Below, one piece after another: positions 57,335 to 64,000 of a stretch of 64,000 nucleotides of DNA. The notes below the pieces were generated by a model. That model saw only the letters and a program-made list of their open reading frames with translations, did not search any database and had not been told where the DNA came from. Each line of letters opens with the position of its first letter. Position 1 is the stretch's first letter. A program made the position numbers and the translations under genes. The DNA lies in the NCBI GenBank assembly GCA_035308365.1, contig DATGGU010000002.1, forward strand, positions 1 to 64,000, written 5' to 3'. This DNA is from PALSA-505 sp035308365. Its GTDB lineage: Bacteria > Actinomycetota > Actinomycetes > Streptosporangiales > Streptosporangiaceae.

Positions 57335-58615
57335 CTATCGCGAGCCCGGCCGGCCGGACAGTCGCCCCAGGACGATCGACACCCACAGCGCGAATGCCCC
57401 GCGGCCCTCCGCCGGGGCATAGCCGGTCAGCTCGGCCACCCGGCGCAGCCGGTAGCGGACCGTGTTCGGGTGGACGAAGAGCATCCGGGCCGTGGCCTCC
57501 AGCGAGGAGCCCTGCTCCAGGTAGGCCGTCACCGTGTCGAGCAGCGACGGGCCGCCGCTGAGCAGGGTCTGGTAGACGTCGCGGACGAGCTGTTCCCTGG
57601 CCACCTGGTCGCCGTCGATGGCGCGCTCGGGCAGCAGGTCGTCCGCGAACACGGGCCGCGGCGCATCCGGCCAGGCCGCGGCCGCGCGCAACCCGGCCAG
57701 GGCGGCCTGCGCCGACCGGGTGGCCGACTGCAGGTCGGGCACGGCGGCGCCGACGACGATCGGACCGGCGCCGAACCGGCCGGCCAGTTGCCGCGCGGCG
57801 GCAAGCGGGTTGGGGGTACCACCGACCACCACGATCAGCCGGTGCCCGTGCACCCCGGCGAGCAGGTCGATCCGGGCCCGGCGGGCGATGATCCGCAGGT
57901 CGTCGATGACCAGTTCGGCCTTGTTCCCGTCGGCCCGGCCGGCGATCACGGCGACCGGGGAGGACGACCAGCTCAGCGCCGACGCCCAGGATTGCAGGCC
58001 CACCTCGGTCTCGCCGCGCACCAGGGAGTCGACGACGAGCGCCTCGAGCCGCGCGTCCCAGGCGCCGCGGGCCTCGGCGGTCCGCGCGTACACCTGCGCG
58101 GCGCCGAACGCGATCTCCCTGGTGTAGCGGAGCACCGCCTCGCGCAGGCTGGCCTGCCCGCCGGGCGCGGCAAGCTCGTCCACCCGGGCCTCGACCACGT
58201 CGATGATGACCCGGACCATCTCCACCGCCTGCTGCAGGCTGACCGCCCTGGCCAGCTCGCGCGGCGCCGTGCCGAACACCTCACCGGTGACGGCGGGCCT
58301 GGCCCGCTCGGGGTGCTTCACCCACTCGACGAACGCGGCGATGCCGGCCTGGGCGACCAGGCCCAGCCAGGACCGGTTCTCCGCGGACATCGCCGCGAAC
58401 CAGGGCAGCCTGGCGTCCATCGCCGCCATGGCGGCCGTGCCGAGCGTCCCGGTAGCCCGTTCCAGGCGCTGGATGGTCTCGGCCCCGACACCGCTGTTCG
58501 GCTGCGGACGGGCGGTGGCCGCCGGCGCACCGGTGTCCGCCGGCCGGGTGGCCGGGCCGCTGCCGGTGTGGCCGTTGTCCGCGCGGGCCAGCTCCGGCCG
58601 TTGCGTTCCCTTCAC
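57335..58615 (-). CDS. fasR: Fatty-acid synthesis regulator, PucR family
   Basis: 426 residues. The long N-terminal region and middle PucR-type domain (GGDEF-like, with LIVVVGGTPNPLAAARQLAGRF) lead to a C-terminal HTH, SLEATARMLFVHPNTVRYRLRRVAELTG. A PucR-like gene directly upstream of fabD is FasR in Streptomyces, where it activates the fab operon. Same order here. Divergent from the PEP-mutase-type gene. Effector not visible. Confidence 0.9.
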   Translation of the reverse strand: MKGTQRPELARADNGHTGSGPATRPADTGAPAATARPQPNSGVGAETIQRLERATGTLGTAAMAAMDARLPWFAAMSAENRSWLGLVAQAGIAAFVEWVKHPERARPAVTGEVFGTAPRELARAVSLQQAVEMVRVIIDVVEARVDELAAPGGQASLREAVLRYTREIAFGAAQVYARTAEARGAWDARLEALVVDSLVRGETEVGLQSWASALSWSSSPVAVIAGRADGNKAELVIDDLRIIARRARIDLLAGVHGHRLIVVVGGTPNPLAAARQLAGRFGAGPIVVGAAVPDLQSATRSAQAALAGLRAAAAWPDAPRPVFADDLLPERAIDGDQVAREQLVRDVYQTLLSGGPSLLDTVTAYLEQGSSLEATARMLFVHPNTVRYRLRRVAELTGYAPAEGRGAFALWVSIVLGRLSGRPGSR

Positions 58616-58722
58616 CCCCCCTAGCCTGTCACGCCTGAGGTAAAAACCCCAACTTAGGTAGGAAAAGCTCTTTGAGCAGGGACGTCCCGAGAGTGTCGGT
58701 GAGAATGTTTAAGGTGAGGGCT

Positions 58723-59538
58723 GTGACTACGCAAGCGGAAAAAGCACGCCACTTCTTGTCGCTCCATCGCCCCGGGGAGCCGCTGCTGCTGCCCAACCCG
58801 TGGGATCTGGGCTCGGCCCGGGTGCTCGCCTCGCTCGGCTTTCAGGCGCTGGCGACGACGAGCAGTGGCTTCGCCATGTCCCTGGGCCGCCAGGACGGGT
58901 CGGTCAGCAGGGACGAGGCGCTGGAGCACGCGCGCAGCATCGCCGGCGGCACCGGGCTGCCGGTGTCGGCCGACCTGGAGCACGGGTTCGCCGACGACCC
59001 GGCCGGCGTCGCGCAGACCGTGCGGCTGGCCATCGGGACCGGCCTGGCCGGCTGTTCCATCGAGGATTCCACCGGCTCGCCGGATGATCCCATCTACGAG
59101 ATCGGCCTGGCGGCCGAGCGGATCACGGCGGCGGCCGAGGCGGCGCACGCCGGTGAGGTGCCGTTCGTGCTCACCGCGCGGTCGGAGAACTACCTGCACG
59201 GCAGGCCGGATCTCGCCGACACGATCACGAGGCTGCAGGCATTCCAGGAGGCCGGCGCGGACGTGCTGTACGCCCCGGGCCTGACCAGGCTGGAAGACAT
59301 CCGCCAGGTCGTCGCGTCGGTGGACCGGCCGGTCAACGTGCTGGCCATGCCGGCCGTCCCACCGGTCGCCGAGCTGGCCGCGGCCGGGGTCGCCAGGATC
59401 TCGGTCGGCGGGGCGTTCTTCTATGTCGCCTACAGCGCACTCGCCGACGCCGCCACCGAGCTGCGCGCCCAGGGCACCTTCACCTACGGCACCGCCCGCG
59501 CCAACCCCGCCGTCAGCGCCGCGTTCGAGGCCCAGTGA
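58723..59538 (+). CDS. Isocitrate lyase / PEP mutase superfamily enzyme
   Basis: 271 residues from the GTG at 58723; an ATG at 58705 is possible. TIM barrel with LLLPNPWDLGSARVLASLGFQALATTSSGFA, the metal-binding VSADLEHGF, GCSIEDSTG (in place of the K-K-C-G-H loop of true isocitrate lyase) and FVLTARSENYL. Members include oxaloacetate decarboxylases and 2-methylisocitrate lyase-like enzymes of uncertain substrate. No phosphonate genes nearby, so PEP mutase proper is unlikely. Confidence 0.88.
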   Translation: MTTQAEKARHFLSLHRPGEPLLLPNPWDLGSARVLASLGFQALATTSSGFAMSLGRQDGSVSRDEALEHARSIAGGTGLPVSADLEHGFADDPAGVAQTVRLAIGTGLAGCSIEDSTGSPDDPIYEIGLAAERITAAAEAAHAGEVPFVLTARSENYLHGRPDLADTITRLQAFQEAGADVLYAPGLTRLEDIRQVVASVDRPVNVLAMPAVPPVAELAAAGVARISVGGAFFYVAYSALADAATELRAQGTFTYGTARANPAVSAAFEAQ

Positions 59539-59729
59539 TTCCGGCTCGCTGGCGCTAGGCCGTATCTTGGCGCTCTCCTTGATGACAGTCGAGCATTCCG
59601 CGATTGCGGCCAGCCGCCTGCGGACTCGCAGGCCAGCAACGTCGCCGCGGGTCAGCTTTCCCTGTGCCGCCTCTCCGGCCCCCCTCGCGCCCGCTGGCGC
59701 GATCGGCAGGCCGCTGCTTCGTACTGTGC

Positions 59730-59768
59730 ACCCGGGCGGCCACGGCACAAGACCGGGGCCGCCCGGGT
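59730..59768 (-). terminator. Terminator of aceE
   Basis: A perfect 12-bp inverted repeat, ACCCGGGCGGCC with its complement, and a 15-base loop, beginning 13 bases after the aceE stop. The remaining 190 bases to the PEP-mutase-type gene show nothing else. Confidence 0.7.
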
Positions 59769-59781
59769 CTCAGCGATCGTG

Positions 59782-62637
59782 TCACGGGCCGGTCGCGAGT
59801 GCCTCGCTGACCGGCACGTCGAGCTTGTACTTCCTGATCGCCTGCTCCAGCACCTCCGGCTTGACCTCGCCGCTCCTGGCCAGCTCGCCGAGCACGGCCA
59901 GGGTGATCGACTCGGCGTCCACGTGGAAGAACCGGCGGGCGGCCGGCCGGGTGTCGGAGAAGCCGTAGCCGTCGGTGCCGAGCGAGGTGAACGGCATGGG
60001 CACCCAGCGGGCTATCTGGTCGGGCACCGCCTTGATCCAGTCGCTCACCGCGACCGCGGGCCCCGGCTCGCCGCCGAGCACCCGGGTCACGTAGGGCACC
60101 TGCTGTTCCTCGTCGGGGTGCAGCAGGTTGTGCTCCTCGCAGCGGAGCGCCTCCCTGCGCAGCTCGGTCCAGGAGGTCGCCGACCACACGTCCGCGGCCA
60201 CCGCCCAGTCCTCGGCCAGCAGTTCCTGCGCCGCGAGCGCCGAGCGGACCGCGACGCCGGAGGCGAGGATCTGCGCTCGCGGCGGCTGACCCGTGGCTGG
60301 CCGCCCCATGAGCGGGGGGCCGGCCTCAGTCCGTTCGGTATCCCCATGGTTTTGATCTTCGGGACCGGTGCCGGCGGCAGCGGGAAGCGTCGCAGCGGCG
60401 CGGTACCGGTACAGGCCATGCAGGATCGCCTCCCGCAGCGCCTCCCGGCCGCCGGGGAAGTCGCCGGGCTCGGCCGGCTGCGGGTAGGGCTCGTTGTACA
60501 CGGTCAGGTAGTAGAAGATGTCCTCACCTGCCGGGTGCTCCTCGCTGCCGCCATACATCCGGCGCAGCCCGTCGGCGACGATATAGGCCAGCTCGTAGGC
60601 CCAGGCCGCGTCGTAGGCCACGCAGGCGGGACTGACCGAGGCGAGCAGCAGCGAGTGCCCGTCGTTGTGCTGCAGTCCCTCACCGGTCAGCGTCGTGCGC
60701 CCGGCCGTGGCGCCGAGCAGGAAGCCGCGGCCGAGCTGGTCGCCGAGCGCCCACATCTGGTCGCCGGTGCGCTGCCAGCCGAACATCGAGTAGAACACGT
60801 ACACCGGGATCATCGGTGTGCCGTGCGTGGCGTAGGACGTGCCGGCGGCGATCACCGACGCCATGGCCCCGGACTCGCTGATGCCCTCGTGCAGGATCTG
60901 GCCCTGGGTGGACTCCTTGTAGGACAGCAGCAGGTTGCGGTCCACCGCGTCGTAGGTCTGGCCGTGCGGCGAATAGATCTTCGCGGTCGGGAACAGCGAG
61001 TCCATGCCGAACGTGCGGGCCTCGTCCGGGATGATCGGCACGAACCGCTGGCCGATACCCGGCTCCTTCATCAGGTCCTTGAGCAGCCGGACGAACGCCA
61101 TGGTGGTGGCCACCGGCTGCTTGCCCGACCCCTTGCGCAGATCCTCGTAGACCGGCTCGGCGGGCAGCGGCACCAGCCGGGACCGCACCACCCGCTTGGG
61201 CAGGAAACCGCCGAGTGCGGCCCGCCGCTCGCGCATGTACTGGATCTCGTCGGAGTCCTCGCCCGGGTGGTAGTACGGCGGCAGTTCGGCTTCCAGCGCC
61301 TCGTCCGGGATCGGCAGGTACAGCCGGTCCCGGAACATCTTCAGCTCGGCCACGGTGAGCTTCTTCATCTGGTGCGTGGCGTTGCGCGCCTCGAAGTCGG
61401 GGCCGAGCGTCCAGCCCTTGATCGTGTGGGTGAGGATCACCGTCGGCTGGCCCACGTGCTCACGGGCCGCCTTGAACGCCGCGTACACCTTGCGGTAGTC
61501 GTGCCCGCCGCGGGACAGGTTGCGGAGCTGGTCGTCGGTGAGCGGCTGGGCCATCGCGCGCAGCCGTGGGTCATCGCCGAAGAAGTGCTCGCGGATGTAG
61601 CCGCCGGACTCCACGCTGTAGGTCTGGAACTGGCCGTCCGGCGTGGTGTTCATCTTGTTGACCAGCACGCCGTCGGTGTCGTTGGCCAGCAGCGGGTCCC
61701 AGTCGCGGCCCCAGATCACCTTGATCACGTTCCAGCCGGCGCCACGGAAGAACGCTTCAAGCTCCTGGATGATCTTGCCGTTACCGCGCACCGGCCCGTC
61801 AAGCCGCTGCAGGTTGCAGTTGATCACGAAGGTGAGGTTGTCCAGCTCTTCCCGCGCGGCTATGCCGATCGCGCCGAGCGCCTCGGGCTCGTCCATCTCG
61901 CCGTCGCCCAGGAATGCCCACACGTGCGACCGGCTGGTGTCCTTGAGTTCCCTGGCCAGCAGGTAGCGGTTGAACCGGGCCTGGTAGATGGCGTTGATCG
62001 CGCCGAGCCCCATGGAGACGGTGGGGAACTCCCAGAAGCCGGGCATGAGCCGGGGGTGCGGGTAGGAGGGCAGCCCGCCGCCGGGATGCGACAGCTCCTG
62101 CCGGAACCCGTTGAGCTGGTCCTCGGTCAGCCGTCCCTCGAGGAAGGCCCGGGCGTAGATGCCGGGCGCGGCGTGCCCCTGGATGAACACCTGGTCGCCG
62201 GACTCGCCGTGGTCCTTGCCGCGGAAGAAGTGGTTGAAGCCGACCTCGTACAGGCTGGCTGCCGAGGCGTAGGTGGCGATGTGCCCGCCGACGCCCAGGC
62301 CCGGCCGGTTGGCCCTGGAGACCATGACGGCGGCGTTCCACCGGATGTAGGCGCGGATGCGGCGCTCGATGTGCTCGTCGCCGGGGAACCACGGCTCGCG
62401 CTCGGGCGGAATCGTGTTGATGTAGTCGGTGCTGCGCAGGCCGGGCACGCCGACCTGCTGCTCACGAGCCCGCTCCAGCAGGCTGAGCATGACGTAGCGC
62501 GCCCGGGCCCGGCCGCGGGTGCGCACGACGGTGTCAAAGGATTCGACCCACTCGCGGGTCTCGTCCGGGTCGATGTCGGGCAGTTGGGTAGGGAGCCCGT
62601 CGCTGATGATCGAGTAACGCTGGCGTCCGGAGGCCAC
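59782..62637 (-). CDS. aceE: Pyruvate dehydrogenase E1 component (homodimeric)
   Basis: 951 residues from the GTG at 62637 with GGAAGGCGAGGG upstream. Thiamine-diphosphate enzyme that decarboxylates pyruvate and acetylates the E2 lipoyl group. ThDP/magnesium motif LGDGEMDEPEALGAIGIA followed by LDNLTFVINCN; conserved GHIATYASAASLYEVGFNHFFRG. Near residue 735 an extra stretch of about 30 residues (AGTGPEDQNHGDTERTEAG...) interrupts the usual Y-R-Y to RAQILASG link; its DNA (about 60290-60380) is less GC-biased. The E3 partner is lpdA at 9-10.6 kb; the E2 lies outside the window. Confidence 0.96.
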   Translation of the reverse strand: MASGRQRYSIISDGLPTQLPDIDPDETREWVESFDTVVRTRGRARARYVMLSLLERAREQQVGVPGLRSTDYINTIPPEREPWFPGDEHIERRIRAYIRWNAAVMVSRANRPGLGVGGHIATYASAASLYEVGFNHFFRGKDHGESGDQVFIQGHAAPGIYARAFLEGRLTEDQLNGFRQELSHPGGGLPSYPHPRLMPGFWEFPTVSMGLGAINAIYQARFNRYLLARELKDTSRSHVWAFLGDGEMDEPEALGAIGIAAREELDNLTFVINCNLQRLDGPVRGNGKIIQELEAFFRGAGWNVIKVIWGRDWDPLLANDTDGVLVNKMNTTPDGQFQTYSVESGGYIREHFFGDDPRLRAMAQPLTDDQLRNLSRGGHDYRKVYAAFKAAREHVGQPTVILTHTIKGWTLGPDFEARNATHQMKKLTVAELKMFRDRLYLPIPDEALEAELPPYYHPGEDSDEIQYMRERRAALGGFLPKRVVRSRLVPLPAEPVYEDLRKGSGKQPVATTMAFVRLLKDLMKEPGIGQRFVPIIPDEARTFGMDSLFPTAKIYSPHGQTYDAVDRNLLLSYKESTQGQILHEGISESGAMASVIAAGTSYATHGTPMIPVYVFYSMFGWQRTGDQMWALGDQLGRGFLLGATAGRTTLTGEGLQHNDGHSLLLASVSPACVAYDAAWAYELAYIVADGLRRMYGGSEEHPAGEDIFYYLTVYNEPYPQPAEPGDFPGGREALREAILHGLYRYRAAATLPAAAGTGPEDQNHGDTERTEAGPPLMGRPATGQPPRAQILASGVAVRSALAAQELLAEDWAVAADVWSATSWTELRREALRCEEHNLLHPDEEQQVPYVTRVLGGEPGPAVAVSDWIKAVPDQIARWVPMPFTSLGTDGYGFSDTRPAARRFFHVDAESITLAVLGELARSGEVKPEVLEQAIRKYKLDVPVSEALATGP

Positions 62638-62680
62638 GCGGTGCCCTCGCCTTCCGTGCTGTATGGCGGCTGTCGGCCGC

Positions 62681-62708
62681 CTCATACGATCTAGGTTGTC
62701 CAGACCAA
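62681..62708 (-). promoter_or_regulatory. Candidate aceE promoter
   Basis: Minus-strand TTGGTC (62703-62708), 16 bases, TATGAG (62681-62686), about 44 bases before the GTG. The 302-base gap to the glycosyltransferase gene holds no other clear element. Confidence 0.4.
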
Positions 62709-62939
62709 TCGTGGTACCTGCGGGCCGCGAGCGCATCTCTACCGTTGGGTAACCTTGGGCCGCGACCCGTCCGCTTGCCACCACGGAGTCTTGAATAAGC
62801 CTCGTCTTTCACGTGCGGCCTTTCCCATGCCAGACTAGGTGTGCCCGGGAGCGGGTTCGCCGAGGGAGGGCTGCATGCAGGGGTGGGTTGATGACTGGCT
62901 GCCCGTGTGCATGACCGTCAAACCTTGCAGGTTGCCGCT

Positions 62940-63695
62940 GTGACCGGATGTTGTGCGAACGGCCCCTGCTGCTGCGCCCGCGAAGGCAGCCAGTGTGAAT
63001 GCCCGCATCCGATGGTCTCGGTGATCACCCCGACCTGGAAACGGAACGAGTTGCTGCTCAACCGCTGTATCCCCTCGGTGCGGGTGCAGGACTACCCGAA
63101 CGTCGAGCACATCGTCGTCTCCGACGGTCCCGACCGCAAGCTGGCCAAGATCATGGCCGAGCTGCGGCACTGCGACCATGACGGCTGCCCGCGGTCGGAG
63201 CCATGGTGCCAGCGGCTGCGCTATGACGAGCTGGCCAGGCACGCCAGGGGCGAGCACTGGGGCCACTACGCGCGCACCCGCGCCATCGAGCTGGCCCGCG
63301 GCGACTACATCGCCTACCTCGACGACGACGACCTCTACCTGCCCCGGCACTGCAGCATCCTGGCCTCGGCGCTGAACGCCCACCCCGAGGCGGGGTTCGC
63401 CTTCAGCCAGATGCAGTGGGCCAATGGCGAGGTCACCGTCGGCCACGGCGAGCCCTGGGAATGCGACATCGGCACGCCGATGATCATGCACCGCCCTGAG
63501 ATCCTGCGGCACGGTTCCTGGGACCAGGCACACGAGCTGGAAGACTGGCGGCTGGTGAAGCGCTGGCTGGACGCCGGGGTGCGGTGGACGTTCGTGCCGC
63601 GGGTGACGGTGCTCATCTGGCCGAGTTCCATAGAAATCCAGCTCCCACGATTCGGCGAGCCGGCTGACGACGAGCCGGCCGTCCAGCAGGCGTGA
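62940..63695 (+). CDS. Family 2 glycosyltransferase with Cys-rich N terminus
   Basis: 251 residues from the GTG at 62940; an earlier GTG at 62907 is possible. GT-A fold: VSVITPTWKRNELLLNRCIPSV, HIVVSDGPD, and the metal-binding DDDD run in AYLDDDDLYLPRHC. Before it, residues 4-20 hold seven cysteines (CC, CCC, C-x-C), an unusual prefix that could bind metal. No membrane segment. The C-terminal part has an EDWRLVKRWLDAG motif typical of acceptor loops. The YjbQ gene starts 22 bases downstream on the same strand. Confidence 0.85.
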   Translation: MTGCCANGPCCCAREGSQCECPHPMVSVITPTWKRNELLLNRCIPSVRVQDYPNVEHIVVSDGPDRKLAKIMAELRHCDHDGCPRSEPWCQRLRYDELARHARGEHWGHYARTRAIELARGDYIAYLDDDDLYLPRHCSILASALNAHPEAGFAFSQMQWANGEVTVGHGEPWECDIGTPMIMHRPEILRHGSWDQAHELEDWRLVKRWLDAGVRWTFVPRVTVLIWPSSIEIQLPRFGEPADDEPAVQQA

Positions 63696-63717
63696 GCACG
63701 CGCGAGGACGCGGCATC

Positions 63718-64000
63718 GTGAAGACCGAGCTGATCCGGTTGCGGACCGGCAACCGCGAGACCGTGGCCGACATCACCGCGCAGTGCCAGCGGTTCGCCGC
63801 GAGCGCGGCGGAAGGCGGCGACGGGCTGCTGAACGTGTTCGTTCCGCACGCCACCGCCGGTCTCGCGATCATGGAGCTGGGCTCGGGCAGCGACCCTGAT
63901 CTGCTGGCCGCGCTCCGCGAGCTGCTGCCCGCCGACGACCGCTGGCGGCACGCGCACGGGTCACGAGGCCACGGCCGCAGCCACGTCATGCCGGCCTTCG
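63718..64000 (+). CDS. YjbQ/UPF0047 family protein, 5' part
   Basis: 94 codons from the GTG at 63718 to the window end. It reads LNVFVPHATAGLAIMELGSGSDPDLLAAL and then HGHGRSHVMPAF, close to the H-x-x-x-x-S-H metal-binding core of YjbQ proteins (about 130-140 residues), some of which have weak thiamine-phosphate synthase activity. The last quarter is cut off by the window edge. It follows the glycosyltransferase by 22 bases. Confidence 0.88.
   Translation, partial: MKTELIRLRTGNRETVADITAQCQRFAASAAEGGDGLLNVFVPHATAGLAIMELGSGSDPDLLAALRELLPADDRWRHAHGSRGHGRSHVMPAF

Noticed and set aside
59779..62694. A 971-codon plus-strand frame opposite aceE
   Set aside because: aceE is unmistakable on the minus strand; the opposite frame has no recognisable domain.

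Overview
The window is chromosomal DNA of a very GC-rich actinomycete. The evidence is the codon usage and several actinobacterial hallmark genes: a GlnR box before glnA, DUF4191, DUF5998 and DUF3145 proteins, an F420-type (deazaflavin) reductase, and FasR with the fabD-fabH-acpP-fabF fatty-acid cluster. Gene order on the left (glnA, RDD, DUF4191, lipA, lipB, a TIGR01777 protein, sucB, lpdA, pepA) resembles Streptomyces. The extra secreted phosphoesterases and two acid-type S53 peptidases suggest a soil-dwelling, possibly acid-tolerant member of a Streptosporangiales-like lineage. That placement is inference.

Layout. Bases 1-219 are the end of a tyrosine recombinase, so an integrated element ends here. 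0.2-12.2 kb is a core block for nitrogen assimilation, lipoate synthesis and the lipoate-dependent 2-oxoglutarate dehydrogenase (sucB, lpdA), plus pepA. A secreted phosphoesterase is wedged between lipA and lipB. 12.3-25 kb is mixed: two more secreted phosphoesterases (both with PHO-box-like repeats), a two-gene membrane operon behind a palindromic operator, a ChrB-like protein, a nitronate monooxygenase, a HIT protein, a DUF5998 / phosphodiesterase / rhodanese run, an autoregulated-looking HTH and Clp-N pair, an HD phosphohydrolase and a deazaflavin reductase.

25.2-28.4 kb is a tightly overlapping three-gene set: a replication-relaxation-like protein, a membrane VirD4/FtsK-like ATPase and a membrane J-domain protein. 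After rsgA and a coiled-coil protein, 31.2-36.1 kb is a four-gene operon with two unrecognised proteins, a MoxR AAA ATPase and a metallopeptidase-like/VWA protein. A MarR-GNAT fusion, an internally deleted SAM methyltransferase and DUF3145 follow.

38.4-51.7 kb looks like an accessory island between DUF3145 and the fab cluster. It has twin S53 peptidases with matching promoters, a nucleoside hydrolase, four 12-bp-spaced ATTGCA repeats, an MFS exporter and a dienelactone hydrolase. It also holds a five-gene, stop/start-overlapping operon: lysine/ornithine N-hydroxylase, a small conserved protein, an ATP-grasp enzyme, an MFS exporter and a second ATP-grasp ligase. A sulfotransferase lies just upstream. 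I read this as an NRPS-independent biosynthetic pathway for an N-hydroxylated, possibly sulfated amino-acid conjugate. It is my best candidate for an undescribed system.

51.7-58.6 kb is the fatty-acid operon (fabD carrying an extra biotinyl-like domain, fabH, acpP, fabF, accD) with its regulator fasR. It is followed by a PEP-mutase-type enzyme, aceE, a family 2 glycosyltransferase with a Cys-rich N terminus, and the start of a YjbQ protein cut by the window edge. I saw no rRNA, tRNA or CRISPR array.
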